From JBFAPK01 sp040676675 (GTDB lineage Bacteria > Actinomycetota > Actinomycetes > Mycobacteriales > Micromonosporaceae): 64,000 bases of DNA. The DNA lies in contig NZ_JBFAPK010000031.1 in NCBI RefSeq assembly GCF_040676675.1, forward strand, positions 1 through 64,000, written 5' to 3'. The notes beneath the pieces are model-generated. The model did not search any database and was not told where the DNA came from. It saw only the letters and a list, made by a program, of their open reading frames with translations. The first letter of the stretch is position 1. The number at the start of each line of letters is the position of its first letter. Positions 1-9,161 of this stretch are shown one piece after another. The position numbers were made by a program, and so were the translations under genes.

Positions 1-78
1 CGAACCCGGTAGCTAAGCCTTCCAGCGCCGATGGTACTGCACTCGGGAGGGTGTGGGAGAGTAGGACGCCGCCGGACA
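1..78 (+). rRNA. rrf: 5S ribosomal RNA, 3' part (5' end outside window)
   Basis: The first 78 nt read as the 3' two thirds of a bacterial 5S rRNA: the conserved segment with AGCTAAGC, the loop with GATGGTACTGC, and the closing GGGAGAGTAGGACGCC stretch. The 5' part and presumably 23S and 16S lie upstream. A strong hairpin follows within 10 nt, as expected at the end of an rRNA operon. Confidence 0.93.
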
Positions 79-86
79 TTCTTCTG

Positions 87-116
87 GTTGGGGGTTACCT
101 TCGGGTGACCCCCAAC
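87..116 (+). terminator. rRNA operon terminator hairpin
   Basis: A 13-bp stem (one G-T pair) with a TTCG tetraloop at 100-103 begins 8 nt after the 5S rRNA and is followed by a short T-containing tract. It most likely ends the rRNA operon transcript. Confidence 0.8.
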
Positions 117-143
117 TTGCATTTCCGGCCCTTTTCGCCCGAC

Positions 144-773
144 TCAACGAGTGCGGGCCTGGCCGAGGTAGGCCTCGACCTGGACCGCCGCACGGTCGGT
201 CGTGTAGATCGGCGACCCCGGCTGCTGGCGCCAGCTCCCGGCCAGGTCTCCCCCGTCAACCGCGTCGAACCCGAGCTGCTCGACCAGCTCGGAGACGAGC
301 CTCTTCCCGTCCGGATCGTCGCTCGCCACCGGCAGGCCGATCCGGTCCGGGCTCCCCGACGGGCGGCCGCGCGTGCGCAGGTGGTCGGCGAAGATGGTGT
401 TGAATGCCTTCACGATCCGGGTGCCCGGCAGGCGTTCCGCGACCCAGCGGCTGGAGGTGAGGCCGCCACGCATCAACTCGGGGATGTCGCCGTCCCGCTC
501 CGGGTAGTAGTTCGTCACGTCGACGACCAACCGGTCCCGGAAGGCCGCCGCGGGCAAATCCAGCACCGCGCAGAGCGGTACCGCGAGGAAGACCAGGTCG
601 CCCTCGCGGGCGGTACTCTCCACGCTCGCCGGGGTGGCTCCGGTCTCGGCACCGATCAGGGTCAGCGACGCGGGACCGCGGCTGTTCGCCACCATGACCT
701 CGTGTCCGACCTCGCGGAGGCGGCGGATCAGCGCGCCGCCGACGTTCCCGGACCCGATGACGCCCACCCGCAT
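144..773 (-). CDS. F420-dependent NADP reductase-like protein (NAD(P)-binding domain)
   Basis: This 209-residue protein starts with a Rossmann nucleotide-binding motif, GSGNVGG at residues 7-13. It is followed by the 'VANSRGP' strand-turn that binds the NADP phosphate in the coenzyme F420-dependent NADP oxidoreductase family. 'DVTNYYPERDG' and 'KAFNTI' also match that family (the 'NADPH-dependent F420 reductase/YrpG-like' proteins of actinomycetes). A longer frame is open upstream, but the ATG at 773 has a strong GGAGGGGG ribosome site 5-6 nt before it, so this start is chosen. Actinomycetes make F420, so the cofactor is plausible; the actual substrate is unknown. It lies 151 bp downstream of the HTH/lectin-like gene on the same strand. 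Confidence 0.8.
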   Translation of the reverse strand: MRVGVIGSGNVGGALIRRLREVGHEVMVANSRGPASLTLIGAETGATPASVESTAREGDLVFLAVPLCAVLDLPAAAFRDRLVVDVTNYYPERDGDIPELMRGGLTSSRWVAERLPGTRIVKAFNTIFADHLRTRGRPSGSPDRIGLPVASDDPDGKRLVSELVEQLGFDAVDGGDLAGSWRQQPGSPIYTTDRAAVQVEAYLGQARTR

Positions 774-924
774 GACGACCCCCTCCGCACCGAGCACCGG
801 CGTCCAGGCGCGGCACCCGGACTCCAGCCTCCCGCCATCATCGTGCGGGTACGCCGGGCCGGGCGGGCGGTTTTGCCGGGATCCGGGCCGGCCGGGGTCT
901 CCCCGGTACCGGCCCGGACGGCGC

Positions 925-2886
925 TCAGGCGCGATCGAAGGTGAAGACCTCGTGCTTGCCGCCACTGCACCTGGTCGAGATCAGCTGTACGCCCGGCGCG
1001 GTGCTGCCCTGGTAGACGCCGATGCAGTACGCGCTGCCCGGCACGGAGCGGATCCGGTACCCGGTCGCCGGGGAGCTGACCGGCTCGACCAGGTACTTCT
1101 GGTCCTCGCGGCCGCCGTCGCAGTCGTCCCCGGCGAGCAGCAGACCGTCGTACCGCCCGCCCGCGTCGATCGTCGCGCAGCCGAGGCCGTACTGGGGGTG
1201 GTGCAGCTGGATCCGGTAGACGTTGCCGCTGACCCGTTCGAGGCTGATCGGTGGAGCGGCCTCGGCGCACGGGTGCTGGCCGAGTACCTCGCGACCGGAC
1301 GTCTTGTAGAGCTCCGGGCCCTCGCCCACACACATGCCCGTGTGGGCCAGGCGCAGCCGGTACCGGCCGCTGAACGCGGTGGCCGCGGCCGCCCGGTTGT
1401 CGGCCGCCTTGGCGGTCGGCGTGGGCTTGGCCCGCCCGGCGGCGGCGTTGCGGGCCGTCGGGGACGGGGCGGCCGACGGGGTCGCCGCGCCGGTGGGGTC
1501 CGGCGCCTCCGGGCCGGCCTCGCCCGGCGCCTCGTCGATCGACCCGCTCTCCGGATCCTGCGCGGTCGAGGGCACCTCGCCCCCGATGCCCCGGATCACC
1601 CGCGCGGTGACCGCCACGGCGATGAAGGCCATCACCACCACGAGCACGCCGGCGAGGACCCGCGAGGACCAGCCGGTGCGGTACATGATCGGTGGGATCA
1701 GCCACCGCAGCCCGGCGGGCTTGGGGACCTCGACGGCCGGGTCGTACCGGTGGACGCCGACCCACTGTTCCTTCTTCTGGCTCCGCGCGGTCGAGGCGAG
1801 CGAGCCCGCCTGGTAGTCCTTGGCGAGGCCCGCCTTCTCGGCACCGTCCACCCGCGCGTGCCGGGGTCGCCGCGCCTCGCGTCCGGACGCCCCCGGCTCC
1901 AGCGGGCCCGCTTCCGGCGCGCCCGTCGCCGATGGATCCACCGTCGCCGGCTCGCGTGCGCCGGCCGCCGAGGTTCCCGACGGCGACTCGGCCGACGGCG
2001 GCTCGGAATCGGGCGATGCCGGCTCGGGAGACTCGCCGACGGGACGGTCCGGTTGGCGCCAGCTCTCGTCGACGACCGCGATGCGGTCGGTGGCCGGTAC
2101 CGCCTCGCCCCCGTCCGGCCGGTCGGGAGCCGGCGCGGACGCCGGTCCGGCCTCGTCGGGCGGCGCCACGAGCGGGCCCGGCGTCGCGTCGGCGGGGCCC
2201 CGCACTGCGGGTACGGGGGCCGGCGCCGCTCGGGCGGGACCGGGGGTCGTGTCGAGCGGAGACGGGTTCGGGGCCGCCGCACCCTGCTGGGCGGCCCGGG
2301 CGCCCGAGGCGCCGTCGACCTGGCTCGGCCCTACCGGGGCCGGGCCCAGCGGATCCACCGGCTCAGCGTCCGCCTGAGCCCGCGTCGCGCCAACCTCCGG
2401 CGTCGGCGTCGGGTCGACCGGCGTCGCCGGGTTGACCGGGACCGCCGAGGCAACCGGGACCACCGGGCTGACCGGGGCCGCCCGGTCCGCCGTGGCCGTG
2501 CCTCCGGCGGTGCCTGGCTCTCCGCTCCCGTTGGACGGGTCGACGGCGGCGGCGGCGATCCGCTTGCGCGCCGCCAGCCACTCCGCGACCACCGTGGCAT
2601 CCCCGCCGCAGGCCTGTACGAACGTCCGCAGCAGGTCCTCCCGGGGCAGGGTGCTCCGGGACATCACCGCCGCGATGGTGCTGTGCGGCAACGTCCCGCC
2701 GGCCTTCTCCGCGCGCCGCTGTAGCTGGCGGTAGGTAAAGCCCGACCATTCCTTCAGCGCGCGCATCGCGGCGACGAACTGCGCCGCGGAATTCGCGTTA
2801 TAGGGCCCCGGGGCCGCCCCGACCGGTACGGCCGGGCCCGGCTCGGCATCGTTCAGCCTGAGCAAGTCCGCCTCTTTCCGATTCAC
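925..2886 (-). CDS. HTH-domain membrane protein with extracellular ricin/trefoil-like C-terminus
   Basis: A 653-residue protein of unusual architecture. Residues ~38-100 form an Xre-like DNA-binding region ('FTYRQLQRRAE...LPHSTIAAVMSRSTLPR') of the kind common in actinomycetes. Residues ~110-400 are a low-complexity Pro/Ala/Glu/Asp-rich linker. One transmembrane helix is at ~410-431, and residues ~506-653 are a Cys-containing beta-rich domain with QxW-lectin-like features ('MCVGEGPEL', 'YCIGVYQGST'). I infer the HTH is cytoplasmic and the C-terminal domain outside, suggesting a one-component surface sensor or cell-wall-associated scaffold. The ligand is unknown. Start: ATG at 2886; no better internal start is visible. 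Much of the length is linker, so family matches would be to the ends only. Confidence 0.72.
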   Translation of the reverse strand: MNRKEADLLRLNDAEPGPAVPVGAAPGPYNANSAAQFVAAMRALKEWSGFTYRQLQRRAEKAGGTLPHSTIAAVMSRSTLPREDLLRTFVQACGGDATVVAEWLAARKRIAAAAVDPSNGSGEPGTAGGTATADRAAPVSPVVPVASAVPVNPATPVDPTPTPEVGATRAQADAEPVDPLGPAPVGPSQVDGASGARAAQQGAAAPNPSPLDTTPGPARAAPAPVPAVRGPADATPGPLVAPPDEAGPASAPAPDRPDGGEAVPATDRIAVVDESWRQPDRPVGESPEPASPDSEPPSAESPSGTSAAGAREPATVDPSATGAPEAGPLEPGASGREARRPRHARVDGAEKAGLAKDYQAGSLASTARSQKKEQWVGVHRYDPAVEVPKPAGLRWLIPPIMYRTGWSSRVLAGVLVVVMAFIAVAVTARVIRGIGGEVPSTAQDPESGSIDEAPGEAGPEAPDPTGAATPSAAPSPTARNAAAGRAKPTPTAKAADNRAAAATAFSGRYRLRLAHTGMCVGEGPELYKTSGREVLGQHPCAEAAPPISLERVSGNVYRIQLHHPQYGLGCATIDAGGRYDGLLLAGDDCDGGREDQKYLVEPVSSPATGYRIRSVPGSAYCIGVYQGSTAPGVQLISTRCSGGKHEVFTFDRA

Positions 2887-3243
2887 CGGGCGCCGGCACC
2901 ACCCGCATGGTGCCGTTCCGGGGGTGGCCGCACCGAAAATGTCCTGCCTGGAATGTGCGTCAGAATTTCACCGGCCCCGAGGGCTGTAAAGGGCGGCAGA
3001 GTCGGAATTGTCCCGTTGGGCAGGAAAGCGGAGGCGTTCCGAACAAACTCGAACAGCTGGCCGGGGCGGGCGTGCGGCTGCGCTTCGTCGTACGGTCGCG
3101 TTCCTGCGTCGTGGTGTCGTTGCCGCAGCGCCGCCACGGCCCCGGCGCGCCGCGGGCGCCGGGCGGCCGAGCGCGGCGGGCGCCGGGCGGCACCGGCCGC
3201 CCCGGAGCAGGCCGAGACGTACCGGACTGGCACGGTGGTCGGC
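2887..3243. other. 357-bp intergenic region between divergent genes
   Basis: Separates the HTH/lectin-like gene (minus) from nudC (plus). Reading frames continue into it from both sides but have no start supported by a ribosome site. It must hold both divergent promoters. I see an AT-richer patch near 2935-3010 (around 'GAAAATG' and 'GTCAGAATTTCACC') but cannot assign promoter boxes with confidence. Confidence 0.4.
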
Positions 3244-4236
3244 ATGAGCGGCGACGAAGACACGATCACGTACGGGGGCGGATGGCTCGATCGGGCGGGC
3301 GGGCTGCGCGCCGATCCGGACTGGCTCGCCGGCCAGCTCTCCTCCCCACGGCTGCGGCTCGTGCCGGTCTGGCGCGACCAGTGCCTGGTGGTGGGCGAGC
3401 CGGCGAACCCGGTGGAGCTGACCGGCGACCCGGCCGCGGGCCTGCTCGCCGAGGTCGGCGTCGAGCCCGTCCTCCTCGGGCTGGACGGCGCGGTCCCGTA
3501 CTTCGCCGTGGACCTGTCGGCGCTGCCCGACGAGCGGGCCCGGCGGCTGGCCGGCGCGGACGCCACGATGGACGTACGGGCCCTGGTCGGCCGGCTCACC
3601 CCGGCCGGCGCGGCGCTGCACGCGTACGCCCGAGGGATCCTGTACTGGCACCGCGGCCAGCGGTTCTGCGGCACCTGCGGGGCCGGTACGGTCAGCCGCG
3701 ACGGTGGACACCAGCGCGCCTGCCCGGCGCCCAGCTGCGGGCGGCTGTTCTTCCCCCGGATCGAGCCGGCCGTGATCGTGCTGGTCGAGGCGCCCGGAAC
3801 GCCGCACCGGTGCCTGCTGGCCCGGCATCGCGGCGCGCCCGAGGGTTCGTACTCGACGCTGGCGGGCTTCCTGGAGATCGGCGAGAGCCTGGAGGACGCG
3901 GTCCGGCGGGAGATGGCCGAGGAGGCGGGGGTACGGCTCTCCAGCGTGGAGTACCAGGCGTCGCAGCCCTGGCCGTTCCCGGCCGGGCTGATGGTCGGAT
4001 TCCGGGCGGTCGCCGACTCCGACGAGATCCGGGTCGACGGCGACGAACTGGTGGAGGCGCGCTGGTTCACCCGGGATGAGCTGCTCGCCCGCGAGGCCGC
4101 CGGCCGCCGGCTCGCCCGGCCGGACTCGATCGGCCGGTACCTGATCCGCTCCTGGCTCGACCGCGCGGCCGTACGGGAGCTCGGCGCGAATGGCCACCCG
4201 GCGTCCACGCCTGACCGAACCGGTGGTCGCCGATAG
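3244..4236 (+). CDS. nudC: NAD(+) diphosphatase / NADH pyrophosphatase NudC
   Basis: A 330-residue Nudix hydrolase that cleaves NAD(H) to NMN(H) and AMP and, in studied bacteria, removes NAD caps from RNA. The four zinc-ribbon cysteines are C142, C145, C160 and C165. The Nudix box runs from G208 through E214, R222-E223 and E226-E227 to G229. The SQPWPFP motif just after it separates NudC from other Nudix enzymes. Length fits the actinobacterial family. The ATG at 3244 is chosen because the similarity begins there; upstream in-frame codons are low-complexity and Arg-rich. No strong ribosome site precedes it, so a GTG a few codons upstream is possible. It is monocistronic, with the next gene 114 bp away. 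Confidence 0.93.
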   Translation: MSGDEDTITYGGGWLDRAGGLRADPDWLAGQLSSPRLRLVPVWRDQCLVVGEPANPVELTGDPAAGLLAEVGVEPVLLGLDGAVPYFAVDLSALPDERARRLAGADATMDVRALVGRLTPAGAALHAYARGILYWHRGQRFCGTCGAGTVSRDGGHQRACPAPSCGRLFFPRIEPAVIVLVEAPGTPHRCLLARHRGAPEGSYSTLAGFLEIGESLEDAVRREMAEEAGVRLSSVEYQASQPWPFPAGLMVGFRAVADSDEIRVDGDELVEARWFTRDELLAREAAGRRLARPDSIGRYLIRSWLDRAAVRELGANGHPASTPDRTGGRR

Positions 4237-4350
4237 GCCGGTCCGTCGTAACCGCCGCGTTACCCGGTCCGTACACCTGCCAGCTCTTGCACGGTCACCG
4301 GGGCCGCATATGCTCCAGCGCGTCTACCCCCTTATCGGAGGTCTTGGTTG

Positions 4351-7300
4351 ATGCGCCGGTACAGACGCAGACGCTCGCTACAAGTGTTGGGCGTCCTCAT
4401 TGGCAGCGGTGCGCTCGGTTTGACCAACGGAGCCGTCGCCCTCGCCGCGGAGGCCGCGGCCACACCTTTCATCAGTGAGATCCACTACGACAACGCCGGC
4501 ACCGACAGCGGTGAGGCGATCGAGGTGGAGGCACCGGCCGGAACGGATCTGACCGGCTGGCAGATCACCCTTTACAACGGCAACAACGGCGCCGCGTACG
4601 GCACGCGCACGCTCGGCGGCGTGGTTCCGGCCGCGGGTGTGGTCGTGCAGACCTACCCGGTGGACGGGATCCAGAACGGCTCGCCGGACGGCGTCGCGCT
4701 CGTCGCGCCCGACGGCACCGTGGCCGAGTTCCTCACGTACGAGGGCACCTTCGCCGCGGTCGGCGGGGCGGCCAACGGTCGTACCGGCGTCGACATCGGC
4801 GTGGCGGAGACCGGCACCACCCCGGTCGGGTACTCGCTGCAGAAGGTCGACGGCAGCTGGCGGGAGGCCGCGCCGAACACCTTCGGCACCCGCAACGCGG
4901 GCGGCGGGGATCCCGGCCCCGACCCGGTGGGCTGCGACGTTCCGGTCGACCACACGATCGCCCAGGTGCAGGGCGCGGGCGACGCGACCCCGCTCGCCGG
5001 CACCCGGGTGACCGTCGAGGGCGTGGTGACCGCCGACGAGCGCACGGGCGGCTACAACGGCGTCTACGTGCAGACCGCCGGCAGCGGCGGCGACCGCCCC
5101 GTCACCGCGGGCACCCCGTCGGACGGCATCTTCGTCTACCTGACCGGCAACACCGCCCTGCACCCGTCGGTCGCCATCGGCGACCGGGTCCGGGTCAGCG
5201 GTACCGCCAGCGAGTTCAACGGGCTCACCCAGCTGACCATCGCCGCCCGCACCGACGTGCAGGTCTGCGAGCAGGGCGTGGCGCTGCCGGCGCCGACCCC
5301 GCTGGCGCTGCCGCTCGACCCGGCGGCCCGCGAGTCGGCCGAGTCGATGCTGGTCGCGCCGGTCGGCGCGTACACCGTCGCCGAGGTCTACAACACCAAC
5401 CGGTACGGCGAGGTGGTGCTCGCCGCCGGCGATCACGTGGCGGCCAACCCGACCGACGTGGCGCGGCCCGGTACCGACGCCGCCCGCCAGGTCGCCGCCG
5501 CTAACAAGCTGGGCCGGATCCTGCTCGACGACAGCCGGACGACGAACCTCTCCACCGCCGGCGAGCTGCCGCCGTACCTGTCGAAGGCGAACCCGCTGCG
5601 GGTCGGCGACTCGGTCGAGACCTTCGGGCCGGCCGTGCTCTCGTACGGCTTCAACGAGTGGCGGCTCCAGCCGACCACGCCGGTCACCGCCGACACCCCG
5701 CCGGCCGGCCGGACCACCTTCAAGGCCACCAACCCCCGTACCGCCGCCCCGGTCAACGTCGGCGGCGACGTGCGGGTGGCCAGCTTCAACGTGCTGAACT
5801 ACTTCGTCCACTTCGGCGGCGACGCCCGGGGCGCGGACGACGAGGCCGGGCTGGCCAAGCAGGAGGCGAAGATCGTCGCCGCGATCACCTCGCTCGGCGC
5901 GGACGTGGTCGCGCTTGAGGAGATCGAGAACTCGGTCCGTTTCAACCCCAGCGATCCGCAGCAGGCGCTCAAGCGCCTGGTCGCCGCGCTGAACACGGTC
6001 GACGGCGCGGGCACCTGGGACTACGTCCGCTCGCCGGCGGAGCTGCCGGCCGCGACGCAGCAGGACTTCATCACCACCGCGATCATCTTCAAGCCGGCGA
6101 AGGTACAGCCCAAGGGCGCGTCGCGGTCGATCAACGACGAGACGGTCTGGTCGAACGCGCGCGAGCCGATCGCGCAGACCTTCACGGCCGGCGCCGCCAC
6201 CTTCACGGTGGTCGCCAACCACCTGAAGTCCAAGAGCGCCTCCACCCCGCCCTCGACCGGCGACAACGCCGACGTCGGGGACGGTCAGGGGCCGTTCAAC
6301 GGCGACCGGGTCCGGCAGGCCCGCTCGCTGGCCGCCTTCGTCGACCGGCTCAAGGCCGACAGCGGCAGCGAGGACGTCCTGCTCCTCGGCGACTTCAACG
6401 CGTACACCCAGGAGGACCCGATGCAGGTCCTCTACGACAAGCAGTACGCCGACCTGAACACGCGGTTCTCCACCGGCAAGCACTCGTACGTCTTCGGTGG
6501 CGAGTCCGGCTCCCTGGACCACGCGCTCGCCTCGCCCTCGCTGGCGTCGCGGGTGACCGGGGTGGACATCTGGCAGATCAACGCGGTCGAGTCATTCGCC
6601 TTCCAGTACGACGGGCTGCCGGCCTTCTACGACCCGAACCCGTACCGGGCCAGTGACCACAACCCGATCGTGGTGGGGATCAGCACCGCCGCGCCGGGCC
6701 CGGTCGACCTGCAGCTGCTCAGCGTGAACGACTTCCACGGGCGGCTGGAGTCGCCGGGCAACACCGCCGACGGCAAGCCGATCGGCGGTGCCGCGCAGCT
6801 CGCCGGGCTGGTGAACCAGCTGCGGGCGCAGAACCCGAACACGGCGTTCGTCTCGGCCGGCGACAACATCGGCGCGTCGACGTTCGTCTCGGCCATCGAC
6901 GGGGACAACCCGACGCTGGACGCGCTGAACCAGGCCGGGCTGGCCGTCTCCGCCGTGGGTAACCACGAGTTCGACAAGGGCTTCGCCGACCTGACCGGGC
7001 GCGTCGCGGACCGGGCCGAGTTCCCGTACCTCGGCGCGAACGTGTACCGGGGCGACGAGCGGGCGCTGCCGGCGTACTCGGTCAGCACCCTCGGCGGGGT
7101 GCGGGTCGGGTTCGTCGGCGTGGTGACCGAGCAGACCGCGTCGCTGGTCAGCCCGGACGGCATCGCCGGCCTCACCTTCCGCGACCCGGTGGCCGAAGCC
7201 AACGCGGTCGCCGCGCAGCTCAAGGACGGCAACCCGGACAACGGCGAGGCGGACGTGGTGGTTCTGCTCGCCCACGAGGGCGCCGCGACCGAGAACATCG

Positions 7301-8739
7301 ACTCGCCGGAGGCGCTGGCGAACGACCCGGTCTTCGGGAAGTTCACCCGGGCCGACGCGCGGATCGACGCGATCATCAGCGGCCACACCCACCAGCCGTA
7401 CGCGTTCGAGGTCCCGGTGCCGGGCACCGACCGGACCCGTCCGGTGCTGCAGGCGGAGGACTACGGCAAGCGGCTGGGCAAGGTGACGCTCACCTTCGAC
7501 CGGGCCACCCGTACCGTGACTGCCGCCGACGTGGCGCTGGTCGACGTGGTCGGGGCGCCGCCGGACCCGGCGGTCGCCGACATCGTCGCGGCGGCCAAGG
7601 AGAAGGCCGCGGAGCTGGGCAAGCAGAAGCTCGGCACGATCACCGCCGACATCAAGCGCGGCTACACGAACGGCCAGGAGGACCGGGGCATCGAGTCGGT
7701 GATGGGCAATTTCATCGCCGACGTGCAGCTCGCCGGTACGAAGGACGCCGGGCGGGGCGGGGCGCAGCTGGCCCTGATGAACCCGGGCGGTCTGCGGGCG
7801 GACCTGCTCTACCGCACCGACGGTACGGTCACCTACGCCGACGCGTTCGCGGTACAGCCGTTCGCGAACGACGTGGTCACCAAGAGCTACACCGGTGCCC
7901 AGATCAAGCAGGTGCTGGAGGAGCAGTGGCAGCCGGCCGGCGCCTCGCGGCCGGTGCTCTGGCTCGGCGTCTCGAAGGGGTTCACCTACACCTACGACCC
8001 GGCCGAGCCGAAGGGCTCCCGCATCACGTCGATGAAGCTGAACGGCGTGGCGCTGGACCCGGCGGCCAGCTACCGGGTGACGGTGAACTCGTTCCTGGCG
8101 GCCGGTGGCGACAACTTCACCACCCTCGGCCAGGGCAGCAACGTGGTGACGACGGGGAACAACGACCTCACCATGCTGGTCGACTACTTCGCCGCGAACT
8201 CGCCGGTGACGGCCGACCCGCAGCCGCGGTCGGCGGTCGGGCACCCCGGCCCGCAGTGCAGCACCACGATCACCGGCAGCTACAACCGGCCGCTGGTGGT
8301 CAGCGCGGGCCTGACCTGCCTGGAGAACGCCAAGATCGCCGGCCCGGTGACGGTGCTGCCGGGGGCGTCGCTGATCGGTACCGGCGGAAGCATCGCCGGT
8401 CCGGTGACGGCCACCCGCCCGGTGCTCTTCACCCTCTCCGGCACCGCGGTCTCGGGTCCGGTGACGGTGGCCGGCGCCACCGGCCAGGTGCTCGTGGAGA
8501 AGGGCCGGGTCAGCGGCCCGGTGACGATCACCAACAGCGGCGGCGGCGTACGGGTCGACGGTGTCACCGTCTCCGGGCCGGTGTCGCTCGCGGCGAACTC
8601 CGGTACCCAGGCGGTGGTGGTGGCGGGGAACACGATCAGCGGCCCGCTCGCCTGCGCGCAGAACACCCCCGCGCCGGTGAACGACAACCGGCCGAACACG
8701 GTTCGGGGTCCGGCGAGCGGGCAGTGCGCCCGCCTCTGA
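4351..8739 (+). CDS. secreted ExeM/NucH-type endonuclease fused to 5'-nucleotidase
   Basis: A 1462-residue exported protein combining two phosphate-scavenging activities. After a signal peptide (Arg-rich n-region, cleavage near residue 33) come a lamin-tail-like domain (~36-150) and an OB-fold domain (~180-310). An endonuclease/exonuclease/phosphatase domain follows at ~473-780 ('RVASFNVLNYF', 'LLLGDFNAY', 'ASDHNPI'). Next is a metallophosphoesterase (~787-1080) with 'NDFHGR', 'GDNIGAS', 'GNHEFD' and 'SGHTH', then a 5'-nucleotidase C-terminal domain to ~1290. The tail (~1330-1445) repeats a GPVT-centred unit. It probably degrades extracellular DNA to nucleosides and phosphate at the cell surface or in the medium. 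The ATG at 4351 follows GGAGG at 4337-4341; an in-frame TTG directly upstream is ignored. A strong hairpin follows. Confidence 0.92.
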   Translation: MRRYRRRRSLQVLGVLIGSGALGLTNGAVALAAEAAATPFISEIHYDNAGTDSGEAIEVEAPAGTDLTGWQITLYNGNNGAAYGTRTLGGVVPAAGVVVQTYPVDGIQNGSPDGVALVAPDGTVAEFLTYEGTFAAVGGAANGRTGVDIGVAETGTTPVGYSLQKVDGSWREAAPNTFGTRNAGGGDPGPDPVGCDVPVDHTIAQVQGAGDATPLAGTRVTVEGVVTADERTGGYNGVYVQTAGSGGDRPVTAGTPSDGIFVYLTGNTALHPSVAIGDRVRVSGTASEFNGLTQLTIAARTDVQVCEQGVALPAPTPLALPLDPAARESAESMLVAPVGAYTVAEVYNTNRYGEVVLAAGDHVAANPTDVARPGTDAARQVAAANKLGRILLDDSRTTNLSTAGELPPYLSKANPLRVGDSVETFGPAVLSYGFNEWRLQPTTPVTADTPPAGRTTFKATNPRTAAPVNVGGDVRVASFNVLNYFVHFGGDARGADDEAGLAKQEAKIVAAITSLGADVVALEEIENSVRFNPSDPQQALKRLVAALNTVDGAGTWDYVRSPAELPAATQQDFITTAIIFKPAKVQPKGASRSINDETVWSNAREPIAQTFTAGAATFTVVANHLKSKSASTPPSTGDNADVGDGQGPFNGDRVRQARSLAAFVDRLKADSGSEDVLLLGDFNAYTQEDPMQVLYDKQYADLNTRFSTGKHSYVFGGESGSLDHALASPSLASRVTGVDIWQINAVESFAFQYDGLPAFYDPNPYRASDHNPIVVGISTAAPGPVDLQLLSVNDFHGRLESPGNTADGKPIGGAAQLAGLVNQLRAQNPNTAFVSAGDNIGASTFVSAIDGDNPTLDALNQAGLAVSAVGNHEFDKGFADLTGRVADRAEFPYLGANVYRGDERALPAYSVSTLGGVRVGFVGVVTEQTASLVSPDGIAGLTFRDPVAEANAVAAQLKDGNPDNGEADVVVLLAHEGAATENIDSPEALANDPVFGKFTRADARIDAIISGHTHQPYAFEVPVPGTDRTRPVLQAEDYGKRLGKVTLTFDRATRTVTAADVALVDVVGAPPDPAVADIVAAAKEKAAELGKQKLGTITADIKRGYTNGQEDRGIESVMGNFIADVQLAGTKDAGRGGAQLALMNPGGLRADLLYRTDGTVTYADAFAVQPFANDVVTKSYTGAQIKQVLEEQWQPAGASRPVLWLGVSKGFTYTYDPAEPKGSRITSMKLNGVALDPAASYRVTVNSFLAAGGDNFTTLGQGSNVVTTGNNDLTMLVDYFAANSPVTADPQPRSAVGHPGPQCSTTITGSYNRPLVVSAGLTCLENAKIAGPVTVLPGASLIGTGGSIAGPVTATRPVLFTLSGTAVSGPVTVAGATGQVLVEKGRVSGPVTITNSGGGVRVDGVTVSGPVSLAANSGTQAVVVAGNTISGPLACAQNTPAPVNDNRPNTVRGPASGQCARL

Positions 8740-8767
8740 TCGGTACCTGACCCGACGTAACGGCAAC

Positions 8768-8804
8768 CCGGGCGGTGGACACGGCGAACGTGTCCACCGC
8801 CCGG
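8768..8804 (+). terminator. terminator after nuclease/5'-nucleotidase gene
   Basis: A perfect 16-bp GC-rich stem with a 5-nt loop (8784-8788), starting 28 nt after the stop codon. There is no U-tract, as is usual for high-GC actinobacterial terminators. Confidence 0.8.
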
Positions 8805-9161
8805 TGCCGTACGGGCAGCCATCGGCCGAGCCACCCGCCGCACCTCCCGTCGTCGTTGCCAAACCGTTACAAACGAGTCTCCGGCCGCCGCTGGTGGTCC
8901 CTTTACTGTGATTTGCCACCCCTTTGTCGCCGGCCCGAGGGCGGACCTTCGGGGCATCTCGTCGATCCCGGGTGACGTGCCGCGGTCGTACCCGGTGGAT
9001 TGGGTTACCCGCCGGTAGCGTCAGGGGTTGTGAGCCAGGTCGCTTCGCGAGAGCATCGGGCGCACCCCGGCTACCGATGAGTAGCAACGGGTGTCACCAG
9101 CCCCGCCCGCGCCGCCTCCCCCCGGGTGTGCCCGCGCCGGCGGCCTCAGCGAGGAGGACCC
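8805..9161. other. intergenic region upstream of the DUF6230 gene
   Basis: About 360 bp with no supported gene. It includes an AT-richer patch at ~8850-8930 (for example AAACCGTTACAAACGAG), which probably carries the promoter of the DUF6230/DUF6114 pair. Nothing else is recognisable. Confidence 0.4.

Noticed and set aside
6592..9087. Long minus-strand frame opposite the nuclease gene
   Set aside because: Antisense shadow with Arg/Val/His-rich composition and no ribosome site or conserved motif.
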